A DNA stretch of 64,000 nt from Nitrospira sp. (lineage in GTDB: Bacteria; Nitrospirota; Nitrospiria; Nitrospirales; Nitrospiraceae). Within the stretch, counting starts at the first letter, position 1; each line of letters opens with the position of its first letter. Of this stretch, positions 26,938 through 34,498 are shown in pieces. The notes under the pieces were generated by a model. That model was not told the origin of the DNA. It worked only from the letters and a program-made list of their open reading frames with translations, and did not search any database. The DNA is taken from assembly GCA_029194675.1 (NCBI GenBank), contig JARFXP010000004.1, positions 1-64,000 of the forward strand, read 5' to 3'. Made by a program: the position numbers and the translations under genes.

Positions 26938-28461
26938 CTAGAGGCGGCGGCGTTTCCTCCACACGATGATGCCGGTGAGCAACGTCACGAGTGGAAGGAA
27001 AATTACTTGAACGTAAATCAGGGCCCGTTCCTGAGTGGGGTTGGGTGTGAACGGACGCAACGCCGGCTCTCTAGGCGCGATGGAAATCAAGTCCCGTTCC
27101 TCGGCCAGCCAACCGGTTGCATGGAGAAAGAAATCGCTGTTACCGGGGAAGTTGAAAAAGGCGTTGGACACGAAGGTCGAGTTACCGATCACCACGATGG
27201 TGGGTCGGGGTTTGCCCTCTTCTGGAACCTGCTTCGGCGCCAGGACGGCAGCCATGGGAAGCGGTCCTTTCACATCTTCCTTTTCGCTCAGGCTCACGAC
27301 CCGACCTTGCATGTTCGTTTCAGCCCAGCTGTTCGGCGAGGTGCGAGCCAGCGGCACAAAGTCCCAATCTTTCCCGACTTGCTCATCGAACGTGACGTGT
27401 CGCGAAAGCGGCAAGAGCACGGCAGAGGTGAGATCCTGCGTGATCTCATGCTCGGTGAACGTCCGAACCAGCAACGCGGTGAGGTCTCCCTGCGCCAACC
27501 GATCCTGTAAATCGACCAACACGCCCGGACCTAGGCCGATCCCCCAATGGGCCAGCATCGGCTCCAGACCTGTCTGAGTGTCCGGGTCAGCCATGACCAA
27601 AAGATGACCGCCCTTTTCGACATAAGCCCTGATGCGTTCCTGTTCTTCCTTCGTCACGGGACGACGAGGACCGGCCAACACCAGCACCGACGTATTCTCC
27701 GGCACAGCCGACTCCTTGAGGAGCGAGACGGTACCGACGTCATAACCTTGCCGAGTCAGGGCTTCTTTGGCGATGGAGAGACCGTTGCGGTCTTTGTCTT
27801 CTACACTCAACTCGCTGTGGCCTTCGACGAAGACGATGCGCTTCTTGGCGTCCTTGGAAATGCGAATCAGGGCGCCGGTGAGCTCCACTTCCGACGGTGA
27901 GGTGACGCGGATCGTTTGGCCGTTGCTCTCGAAAATCGCGGTATCGGTTCGGAAGATCCCGTAGCTTTGGGCGATCTTCGGCTGTTTTTCCGGATCGATG
28001 AATTCTACGCTGAGCTTGGTGGAGGCTTGCCGATAACTTTCCAGTCGTTCCTTGTATGGTTGATAGCCGGGATCCTTTTCCCTCGTGAAGACCGTGATCT
28101 TGACGTCGTGCGGCAAGGTTCGGAGCACCCGATGGGTCTGCGGGGCGAGGGTGAAGTTCTGGTTTTCGGAAAAGTCCCAACGTATCGAGTGTCGTGAGGC
28201 CAAAAAGTTCACGATGACCAAAATGCTGGAAAAGAGGGCGATCATGAGAAAGCTGTTCAGCCCCATCCTGGTCGACCGTCGGCTTGAGAATGCCTTGACG
28301 GTCTCAAAATGCAGAACGAAGAACAGCACCAAACAGACCAGTGCCGCCCCCTCCGCGGCCGTGACGACCCACAGCCAATCAGGTCGAAGGCTATACGTGA
28401 TCATGCCGCCGACGCCCAGGGCGATTCCGAGAATGCCGAGAGGAAAGGATTTCAGGCTCAT
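26938..28461 (-). CDS. GldG-like ABC transporter auxiliary protein
   Basis: 507 residues. Two N-terminal membrane helices and a third (GLNSFLMIALFSSILVIVNFLA) precede a large extracytoplasmic domain with SENQNFTLAPQTHRVLRTLPHDVKITVFTR, VEFIDPEKQPKIAQSYGI and RIVFVEGHSELSVEDKDRNGLSIAKEALTRQGYDV. VLVLAGPRRPVTKEEQERIRAYVEKGGHLLVMADP closes a ThuA/GATase-like fold of the ABC_transp_aux family. A final helix and basic tail (IVWRKRRRL) end the protein. The ATG overlaps the stop of the permease gene by 4 bases. In Bacteroidetes GldG works with GldA and GldF in gliding; outside that phylum the role is unknown. Confidence 0.88.
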   Translation of the reverse strand: MSLKSFPLGILGIALGVGGMITYSLRPDWLWVVTAAEGAALVCLVLFFVLHFETVKAFSSRRSTRMGLNSFLMIALFSSILVIVNFLASRHSIRWDFSENQNFTLAPQTHRVLRTLPHDVKITVFTREKDPGYQPYKERLESYRQASTKLSVEFIDPEKQPKIAQSYGIFRTDTAIFESNGQTIRVTSPSEVELTGALIRISKDAKKRIVFVEGHSELSVEDKDRNGLSIAKEALTRQGYDVGTVSLLKESAVPENTSVLVLAGPRRPVTKEEQERIRAYVEKGGHLLVMADPDTQTGLEPMLAHWGIGLGPGVLVDLQDRLAQGDLTALLVRTFTEHEITQDLTSAVLLPLSRHVTFDEQVGKDWDFVPLARTSPNSWAETNMQGRVVSLSEKEDVKGPLPMAAVLAPKQVPEEGKPRPTIVVIGNSTFVSNAFFNFPGNSDFFLHATGWLAEERDLISIAPREPALRPFTPNPTQERALIYVQVIFLPLVTLLTGIIVWRKRRRL

Positions 28462-29228
28462 TTCCAGCTGGTCGACTCCACGACGCGATACGTGAGGAAC
28501 AGCATGAGCGCCAACCCGCTACCGAAGTAGATGAGGTCGCTCGTGTCGATCAGCCCCCGCACCAATCGTTCATAGTGTTCCATGTATGAAACATACGAGA
28601 TAATGCGGCCTGCGGTACTATCTCCGAAAAGACTTCCCAATCCGGCGATCAGCCAGATGGTCAGAAGCATGCCGAAACTGACAAACGCGGCGACAATTTG
28701 ATTCTCCGTCAACGCTGAGGCGAACAGGCCCACGGAAAGAAACAGGGCGCCCAGCAGCACCATTCCTAAATAGCCGGTCCAGATCGGATTCCAATCGAAG
28801 TCGCTGAAGAGCATCAGCACCGTCGGGACCAATATGGTGAGCCCTACGAGGCCGAGATAGATCAAGAACACGCTGACGAACTTGCCGACGACGATTTCAT
28901 TGATCCTGATCGGTGAGGTCATCAGAAACTCGAAGGTGCGCAACTTGCGCTCTTCCGCGAACAACCGCATGGTCAGGATGGGCAGAATAATTACGAGGAC
29001 GATCCGCATGCTCGCGAAGAGATTCCGAAACACCAAATCGTTCAAGTTGATCTGGGCCAATCCACCTTGCATCTGCATCATTTGGATGGCTTGTGCGCCG
29101 GCGAAACCGACGTAGAGGTAGGAGAGCAGTCCGAAGATCAACAGAAAGACCGCGCCGACCACGTAGACAATGGGCGACACGAAATACCCGCGCAGTTCCT
29201 TGGCGATGACGGCATGTACCGGGGTCAT
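28458..29228 (-). CDS. ABC-2 type permease, GldF-like
   Basis: 256 residues with six hydrophobic helices. The N-terminus VIAKELRGYFVSPIVYVVGAVFLLIFGLLSYLY and the cytoplasmic segment ILTMRLFAEERKLRTFEFLMTSPIRINEIVVGKF are hallmarks of ABC-2 permeases of the GldF/NosY/CcmB-related group. It pairs with the ATPase gene immediately upstream and the GldG-like protein downstream, with overlapping or near-adjacent ends. It would form the membrane channel of the complex. Confidence 0.9.
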   Translation of the reverse strand: MTPVHAVIAKELRGYFVSPIVYVVGAVFLLIFGLLSYLYVGFAGAQAIQMMQMQGGLAQINLNDLVFRNLFASMRIVLVIILPILTMRLFAEERKLRTFEFLMTSPIRINEIVVGKFVSVFLIYLGLVGLTILVPTVLMLFSDFDWNPIWTGYLGMVLLGALFLSVGLFASALTENQIVAAFVSFGMLLTIWLIAGLGSLFGDSTAGRIISYVSYMEHYERLVRGLIDTSDLIYFGSGLALMLFLTYRVVESTSWK

Positions 29229-29234
29229 AGGCTC

Positions 29235-30221
29235 CTACGCGTCCGTCCTTTCGGCGGAAGCCATGCCCACCATGGTCTCAGCCGGCTCGGAGAGGTGGTC
29301 CTCGTGACGCGTGAGCTGGAGGAAGACGTCTTCCAAGGTCATCGACACAGTGCGGAGCTCGAGCAATCCCCACTGATTGAACACGGCTACACGCGCGATC
29401 TCGTCCCGTAGATCACGACCCAGCTCGCATTCGATCAGAAAGCTTCCTCCCGCTTGCCCAGGAAAAACATTGAGAACGCCGGGAATCGCACGAAGCTTCA
29501 TCTCACAGTCCGCCGGGCATGTTTTGAGCGTAATCGAAACTTTCTCCGATTGACGCAATCGAGCCGACAACTGTGCAGGGGTATCTTCGGCGACGATGCG
29601 GCCTTTATTGATGATGACGACCCGTTGGCAGACGGCCGTGGCCTCCGGGAGAATATGCGTGCTGAGGATCACGGTATGCGAGCCGGCCAGGCTCTTGATG
29701 AGCTCTCGAATTTCAATGATCTGCTTGGGATCAAGGCCCACCGTCGGTTCATCGAGGATCAGCACCTGAGGATCGTGTAACAACGATTGCGCGAGCCCCA
29801 CTCGCTGGCGATAGCCGCGAGACAGGTTGCCGATCAGTCGATGGCGGACTGAGCCCAGCTCAAGTCGTTCAATAGATTGGTCGATTGCCGACGAGAGCTT
29901 CTGTCCCGAGATCCCACGGAGTCGTCCGGCAAAGGTCAGATATTCCACCACCGTCAGTTCTTGGTAGACCGGCGGCGTTTCCGGCAAATAGCCGATCTGT
30001 CGTTTCACTTCCAATGGCTGATCGGTACAATCAAACCCCGCCACGCGCGCCGTGCCTTCTGTCGCCGGCATGAAGCAGGTCAAAATCCGCATGGTGGTTG
30101 TTTTGCCCGCACCGTTGGGGCCAAGGAATGCCAACACCTCTCCCTTGGCCACCGAGAAGGTGACGCGATCGATAGCCGTATGATGGCCATACCGCTTGGT
30201 AATGTTTTGGACGTCGATCAC
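29235..30221 (-). CDS. ABC transporter ATP-binding protein, GldA-like
   Basis: 328 residues from a GTG at 30221; no strong ribosome site. Walker A is GPNGAGKTTT, the signature LSRGYRQRVGLAQSLLHD and Walker B VLILDEPTVGLDP. The H-loop is in TVILSTHILPE. A C-terminal domain of about 100 residues (VSITLKTCPADCEMKLRAIPGVLNVFPGQAGGSF) is typical of GldA-type and other ABC-2 exporters. First gene of the four-gene operon GldA-GldF-GldG-DUF4340. Confidence 0.92.
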   Translation of the reverse strand: MIDVQNITKRYGHHTAIDRVTFSVAKGEVLAFLGPNGAGKTTTMRILTCFMPATEGTARVAGFDCTDQPLEVKRQIGYLPETPPVYQELTVVEYLTFAGRLRGISGQKLSSAIDQSIERLELGSVRHRLIGNLSRGYRQRVGLAQSLLHDPQVLILDEPTVGLDPKQIIEIRELIKSLAGSHTVILSTHILPEATAVCQRVVIINKGRIVAEDTPAQLSARLRQSEKVSITLKTCPADCEMKLRAIPGVLNVFPGQAGGSFLIECELGRDLRDEIARVAVFNQWGLLELRTVSMTLEDVFLQLTRHEDHLSEPAETMVGMASAERTDA

Positions 30222-30702
30222 GAATGTGATATTGGTGCGAACATCTGCGGAGTAATGGAGCGGTAGCGCTCTAGAAACTCTACCCTGTTGTTTGACTCGG
30301 GATCTTACTCATTCCGTCCGAGGCAGTCAATATCTAGGGTGGGATATCAGGGTCATCTACACAATACCGGGGACGTGGCGGCTCGAAGACGACTCTTCGT
30401 CACTCAGATGGATATCAACAGCTCCGCGAGGAGGAGGGCTTCGAAGAGGTTCGACGCGTTGCTGCCGACTCCGTTTGATCGACAGATGTTGAATTAAAGT
30501 CCCGACTCATTTATATAGAGGTGGCGAGGAAGCCTAGCCTTTGCGTTTTCGGTGCGATCACCTCTCGATTGTGGAACGGAGGAATCCATACGGAGGTGGG
30601 GGAACCGGTACTCCAGTCGGTATTGTCGAAGTCCCAGGCCTTTCATACTCTGAATCGACCAGAGGTCTCATTGCTCACAACAGAGGGAGGCGCGATACCC
30701 GC
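30222..30702. other. Divergent intergenic region between the ABC operon and rlpA
   Basis: About 480 bases; promoters of both divergent units must be here. Plus-strand codons in frame with rlpA continue up to 30541, but the translation lacks a signal sequence. No regulatory motif is clear beyond the AGGGAGG ribosome site at about 30683-30689. Confidence 0.35.
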
Positions 30703-31338
30703 ATGTACACTGAGCTTCGCCATAGTGGGCGCTCGTCATCCACATCCTTCGCTATAATCCTGTGCCTTTCGTTAGGGGCTTGTTCTTGGGTTCCCAAGGG
30801 GGATACGCAGCTGGATGTAGGGATCAAAGATCGAGGAGTCGCTTCGTGGTACGGTGAACAGTTTCATGGCAGACAGGCGGCGAACGGCGAGCTGTTCGAT
30901 ATGGAGGCGTTGACAGCTGCTCATCGGACCATGCCGCTCGGGAGTGTGGTGCGTGTGGTTAATTTGACGAATGGTAAACATGTCTATGTGCGGATTACCG
31001 ACCGGGGGCCTTACGAGAAGGGCCGCATTCTCGATCTTTCTCATGGTGCGGCCGTCCGGTTGGGTATGGCGCACGGAGGGTTGGCGTATGTGCAGGTGGA
31101 GATTGTCGGCGAACGCCGCCCGGAACTGATGGTGCTGTCGGAACAATACTCAGACCAAGCTGCTTCACTTCTTGCCGATACGGGGTCGCGGACCGATCGG
31201 ACGTCATCCGGGATGGCCCCTCCGGCTCGACAATTTCCAGGCGACCTCTGGATTGCAAGGCGGAATCGCTGGGCCCTTGCCATGCTCGCGGTGGCTCATC
31301 ACATCTCCACTCCGGTCGCATCGTTGATCCTCAGTTAA
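30703..31338 (+). CDS. rlpA: RlpA-like septal ring lipoprotein
   Basis: About 211 residues from the ATG at 30703, with AGGGAGG about 13 bases upstream. The start is set by the lipoprotein signal (SFAIILCLSLGAC). The double-psi beta-barrel domain follows: GVASWYGEQFHGRQAANGELFDMEALTAAHRTMPLG, VVNLTNGKHVYVRITDRGPYEKGRILDLSHGAAVRLGM. RlpA proteins cleave denuded peptidoglycan glycan strands at division septa in some bacteria. No SPOR domain is present, so binding to naked glycan would need another partner. A hairpin terminator follows. Confidence 0.9.
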   Translation: MYTELRHSGRSSSTSFAIILCLSLGACSWVPKGDTQLDVGIKDRGVASWYGEQFHGRQAANGELFDMEALTAAHRTMPLGSVVRVVNLTNGKHVYVRITDRGPYEKGRILDLSHGAAVRLGMAHGGLAYVQVEIVGERRPELMVLSEQYSDQAASLLADTGSRTDRTSSGMAPPARQFPGDLWIARRNRWALAMLAVAHHISTPVASLILS

Positions 31339-31363
31339 TTCCATTTTGTTGATGACATCGAGC

Positions 31364-31383
31364 GGGCCTCTCGGCCCCCTTTT
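31364..31383 (+). terminator. Hairpin terminator after rlpA
   Basis: gggcc-tctc-ggccc forms a tight stem-loop followed by cctttt, 25 bases after the rlpA stop. The stem is short (5 bp, GC only) and the T-run is four bases. Confidence 0.5.
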
Positions 31384-31449
31384 CCTGTCGACACGAGACC
31401 TCGCATTCGTATTTCATCGAGGGTGATGACCGTGCTGAGCCTATCCAAG

Positions 31450-31479
31450 TTGACAGGGTGCAAAGCTCTCCACTAGACT
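31450..31479 (+). promoter_or_regulatory. Sigma70-like promoter before the small basic protein gene
   Basis: TTGACA at 31450-31455 matches the -35 consensus perfectly; TAGACT at 31474-31479 is a fair -10 with an 18-base spacer. A transcript would start near 31486, about 55 bases before the ATG at 31543. A second AT-rich tract (tatattatataag, about 31515-31528) could be an alternative. Confidence 0.5.
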
Positions 31480-31542
31480 GCACCTCCCTCGTCAGCAGCC
31501 GAGAATACGTTCAGTATATTATATAAGGGGAGGCATGGATCG

Positions 31543-31758
31543 ATGGCCAAGAAGCGGGCAGAGGAACCGGATGAAGTGAAGTTGAAGAAGAAGATCGCCG
31601 CAAAGCTGACCACCCACAGCAACCTGGAGGGGGATGCCGCAGTCCGGTCATTGAGAAAACGGTTGAAGAGAGAACAGCGTAAGCGGCGGGCCCTCGCGCA
31701 GCGGAAGAAACGAGCAGCTGGAAGTACAGGTGCGGCTGCAACCCCTGCATCGACATAG
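31543..31758 (+). CDS. Small lysine/arginine-rich protein
   Basis: 71 residues, starting MAKKRAEEPDEVKLKKKIAA, preceded by GGGGAGG about 8 bases upstream. The chain is highly basic and helix-forming (SLRKRLKREQRKRRALAQRKKRAA) with a low-complexity Ala/Thr tail. It may bind nucleic acid or ribosomes; I do not recognise the family. The next gene, a HEAT-repeat protein, begins 37 bases downstream, so the two are probably one transcript. Confidence 0.6.
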   Translation: MAKKRAEEPDEVKLKKKIAAKLTTHSNLEGDAAVRSLRKRLKREQRKRRALAQRKKRAAGSTGAAATPAST

Positions 31759-31795
31759 TCCTTCAGCTGTCACAGTCAAGACAGGTACAGATTCC

Positions 31796-32626
31796 ATGGC
31801 ACAAGAACCGGAACAGTCTCCCCAAAGCAGCAACCCTCTCAGCAGGCAACCCGGTGACGGGCCCGTCGCCGATGCTGTGGTCGATCAGATGCAAGCTGGT
31901 TCTCCTGCTGCCGATGCGTTAGTGATCGGCCAAGATACCATCGCGCTTGACGAAGAGCAGGTGAAGGATGAAATCGACATCCAGATCGATCTGCTGGGCG
32001 ATCCCGACTGGGTGGTCCGTCGCGAAGCGGTCATTACGCTGGGCGAGATGGGGGATGAGCGGTGCATCAAACCACTGGCCCGCGCATTGCGCGATGGTGA
32101 TTGGCAGGTCCGGGAAGTCGCGATCGAAGCGATGGGACAATTGGGCTCTCTCGCCGTTGAGACCCTCCTCAAACTGCTCCGTGATTGGGATGTTCGTAGA
32201 TCCGCCATCGCGGCGCTCGGGAAGATCCGTGACGAACGGGTGCTGGATCCTCTGATGCTTCAGCTTCGGAACGACGAGTTCAAAGACGATGCCGTTGATG
32301 CGTTGGTCGCACTTGGTGAACCGTCCGTCGTAAGGCTGATCGGAACCCTTCGGGACAAAGATGAAAATGTCCGCAAGTGCGCCGTGCTGGCCTTGGGACG
32401 GATCAAAAGCAGCGAGGCCATTGATCCGCTCATTACAATGCTCGGTGATAAAGATTGGTTTACGCGCCTGACAGCCGCCGCAGCGTTGGAATCGATCGGT
32501 GACGAGCGGGGCCGCGAGGCGATCAAGCCGCTGCTCAAAGACCCCGATATGGTCGTGAAGATGCGGGTGGAGCGGATTCTGGCAAAGTGGAAGAATCAAC
32601 CGATCTCTTTACCGGCCAACGCCTGA
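31796..32626 (+). CDS. HEAT-repeat protein, cytoplasmic
   Basis: About 276 residues from the ATG at 31796 (the frame extends to 31730 inside the previous gene). An acidic, low-complexity N-terminus of about 60 residues leads into PBS-lyase-like HEAT repeats of about 31 residues: LLGDPDWVVRREAVITLGEMGDERCIKPLARALRDGDWQVREVAIEAMGQLG, LLRDWDVRRSAIAALGKIRDERVLDPLML and so on, six or so in total. Such alpha-solenoids serve as protein-binding scaffolds. No signal peptide. Partner unknown. Confidence 0.85.
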   Translation: MAQEPEQSPQSSNPLSRQPGDGPVADAVVDQMQAGSPAADALVIGQDTIALDEEQVKDEIDIQIDLLGDPDWVVRREAVITLGEMGDERCIKPLARALRDGDWQVREVAIEAMGQLGSLAVETLLKLLRDWDVRRSAIAALGKIRDERVLDPLMLQLRNDEFKDDAVDALVALGEPSVVRLIGTLRDKDENVRKCAVLALGRIKSSEAIDPLITMLGDKDWFTRLTAAAALESIGDERGREAIKPLLKDPDMVVKMRVERILAKWKNQPISLPANA

Positions 32627-32627
32627 G

Positions 32628-33083
32628 TTATGTATTCAGCAGTTGATCCATTTTCTGCTGGAGTTCGTCCAGCTTCTTCAGCGACACCGGTTTCCCCGTC
32701 TCGATGTCCGACTTCACCTTCCGTAGCGATCCGGCCATATCCAGTAAATCTTTGGTCGACTGATCGGGCTTGACTCCTTTTGTGATGTTCTCCACGGCAT
32801 TGACGGCCTCGGACAATTCTTTCGCTGCGTCGCCGAAATTGCGATCGGTGAGGTGTGCCTTCGCCTGGATCAACCGAGATTTGGCCTCCACGAGGCCCTG
32901 ACGCCGACGGAGATCGCGCTCGATCCCGCGTGTCGTGTCCAACACGTCTCTGGACACATCCTTCAACGACTGTTGAAGTTCCGCGACCGTTCGCTGCAAC
33001 GTTCCAACCGGCCGCTGTCCGAGATAGTAGCCTGCTCCGAATGCCCCGACAAGCAACGCCACGACAACGAGAAATTTAATCAT
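32628..33083 (-). CDS. Membrane-anchored coiled-coil hypothetical protein
   Basis: 151 residues. One N-terminal membrane helix (KFLVVVALLVGAFGAGYYLG) is followed by helical, heptad-like segments (TLQRTVAELQQSLKDVSRDVLDTTRGIERDLRRRQGLVEAKSRLIQAKAHL) and DAAKELSEAVNAVENITKG. No catalytic motif is seen. Its stop is 2 bases from the stop of the convergent HEAT-repeat gene. It follows the secreted HEAT-repeat gene by 13 bases on the same strand, so the two are likely co-transcribed. Confidence 0.7.
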   Translation of the reverse strand: MIKFLVVVALLVGAFGAGYYLGQRPVGTLQRTVAELQQSLKDVSRDVLDTTRGIERDLRRRQGLVEAKSRLIQAKAHLTDRNFGDAAKELSEAVNAVENITKGVKPDQSTKDLLDMAGSLRKVKSDIETGKPVSLKKLDELQQKMDQLLNT

Positions 33084-33095
33084 AGTGGTCCTCGG

Positions 33096-34439
33096 TTAGG
33101 AGCGTCGTTTCGACGAACTCCCGCGGGCCAGTTGTTGGAACAGGCTGCCGGCTGTCGCGATACGCACGGCCTCATCCGAGTCATGCAAGGCTTCCACCAA
33201 GATAGGGATGGCACCGGCGCTGCTTTTCCGCAGTCCCTTGGCGGCCATCAGGCGAGGAAGCGGCTGCTGGTCATGCAAGAGAGTTTGGAGCACCGCCAGG
33301 GCCTCCTTGTCGGCAGAGGCACTCAAGGCCTGCGCCGCTGCGCCGCGAATGGACGGGTCGGAATGCCGAGTCAGCTCGGTTGCCAGCGTGAGGGCGGACG
33401 GATCGTCGAGGCGAATCAACCCTTCCGCGGCGCTGGCGCGGACATGCAGATTCGGATCTCTGGTGAGTGCCGACAATAAGGGCCGGTTTCCCTTGATGCC
33501 GAGCTTTCCAAGACTTGCCGCAGCAACGCCGCGAACCATCGCCATTTCGTCTCCAATGGCATGCGTCAGCGGAGCCACGCCGTCCGGGGAGCCGAATTCT
33601 CCCAGTGCTCCGGCAGCGAACGCGCGCACCGATGGATCAGGATCATACACAGCTTGGGCCAGGACTGCCAGACTTGCCGGACGTTTGAGGCGTCCCAATA
33701 CCCCCAGCGCTGCCATCCTCGTCTCTGCGTCCGGCAAGGTGGCCGCGCTGGTGATGTCGTCCAGCTTCTCGGAATGACCCAGCTTAAACAAGGCTGCATA
33801 CGCAAAAATCGCTTCGGGTCCGTCTTCTGCACGCGCGACGTCGAGCAATCGCTGTTGAACGTCGGTGGCGTTCGCCTCGCCGAGCGCGGTCATGGCGGCG
33901 ATGCGCACGGTCGGCATCTCATCCCGCAATGCACGTCGCAAGGCGCCGGACTTTGCCGCCAGCCCTGCTTTTCCGATCGCTTCTGCGGCCCGCGCTCGTA
34001 CGACGACGGAGGGATCGAGCAAACCATCTTCCAAAATCGCGACGGTTTCCGGTAGCCCTAATTCCGCGAGGGCCGAGTAGGCCGCGATGCGGACATGCTC
34101 TTTGCGATCACGAACATGGCTCGTGATGACTCCCAGTGCCACTAGACGAAGGAGCGACGCATCATGAGGCTGTCCAGGCTGGATCAATTTCCCATAGACC
34201 GTCAGGGCTTCGTCTGCTCGTCCCAAGCGTACATAACTCAGCACGGCGAGACGGAGGAATTCGTTCGAGGGTGTCGCGTCGGGCGGAAGACTTCGGTAGA
34301 GCGATGTCACTTCGGAGTAGTCACCGGCTTTGAAGAGGGATGCGGCTTTCGATTCGACCGTGGAAGAGGTTCCGACCGATGCAGCAAAGAGAGGCGCGGC
34401 GATGAGGAGCAGAATGAGGGCGCCGATGACGCGCGTCAT
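33096..34439 (-). CDS. Exported HEAT-repeat protein
   Basis: About 447 residues from the ATG at 34439, chosen for its signal peptide MTRVIGALILLLIAAPLFAA; the open frame extends to 34625 into the phosphorylase gene. After a short TPR-like region (KAASLFKAGDYSEVTSLYRSLPPDATPSNEFLRLAVLSYVRLG), at least ten HEAT repeats follow, such as DPSVVVRARAAEAIGKAGLAAKSGALRRAL and DPDPSVRAFAAGALGEFGSPDGVAPL. It is a periplasmic scaffold candidate. It is distinct from the cytoplasmic HEAT protein 500 bases away, which lacks a signal. Confidence 0.82.
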   Translation of the reverse strand: MTRVIGALILLLIAAPLFAASVGTSSTVESKAASLFKAGDYSEVTSLYRSLPPDATPSNEFLRLAVLSYVRLGRADEALTVYGKLIQPGQPHDASLLRLVALGVITSHVRDRKEHVRIAAYSALAELGLPETVAILEDGLLDPSVVVRARAAEAIGKAGLAAKSGALRRALRDEMPTVRIAAMTALGEANATDVQQRLLDVARAEDGPEAIFAYAALFKLGHSEKLDDITSAATLPDAETRMAALGVLGRLKRPASLAVLAQAVYDPDPSVRAFAAGALGEFGSPDGVAPLTHAIGDEMAMVRGVAAASLGKLGIKGNRPLLSALTRDPNLHVRASAAEGLIRLDDPSALTLATELTRHSDPSIRGAAAQALSASADKEALAVLQTLLHDQQPLPRLMAAKGLRKSSAGAIPILVEALHDSDEAVRIATAGSLFQQLARGSSSKRRS

Positions 34440-34498
34440 TGTGATTGGATCGGAAGGCAGGTCGCGCAGCAGATGACGATCCGCTGCGCCGAACCGAG

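Noticed and set aside
26473-27510. 345-codon plus-strand frame antisense to the DUF4340/GldG genes
   Set aside because: It overlaps two well-supported genes on the other strand and has no domain or start signal.
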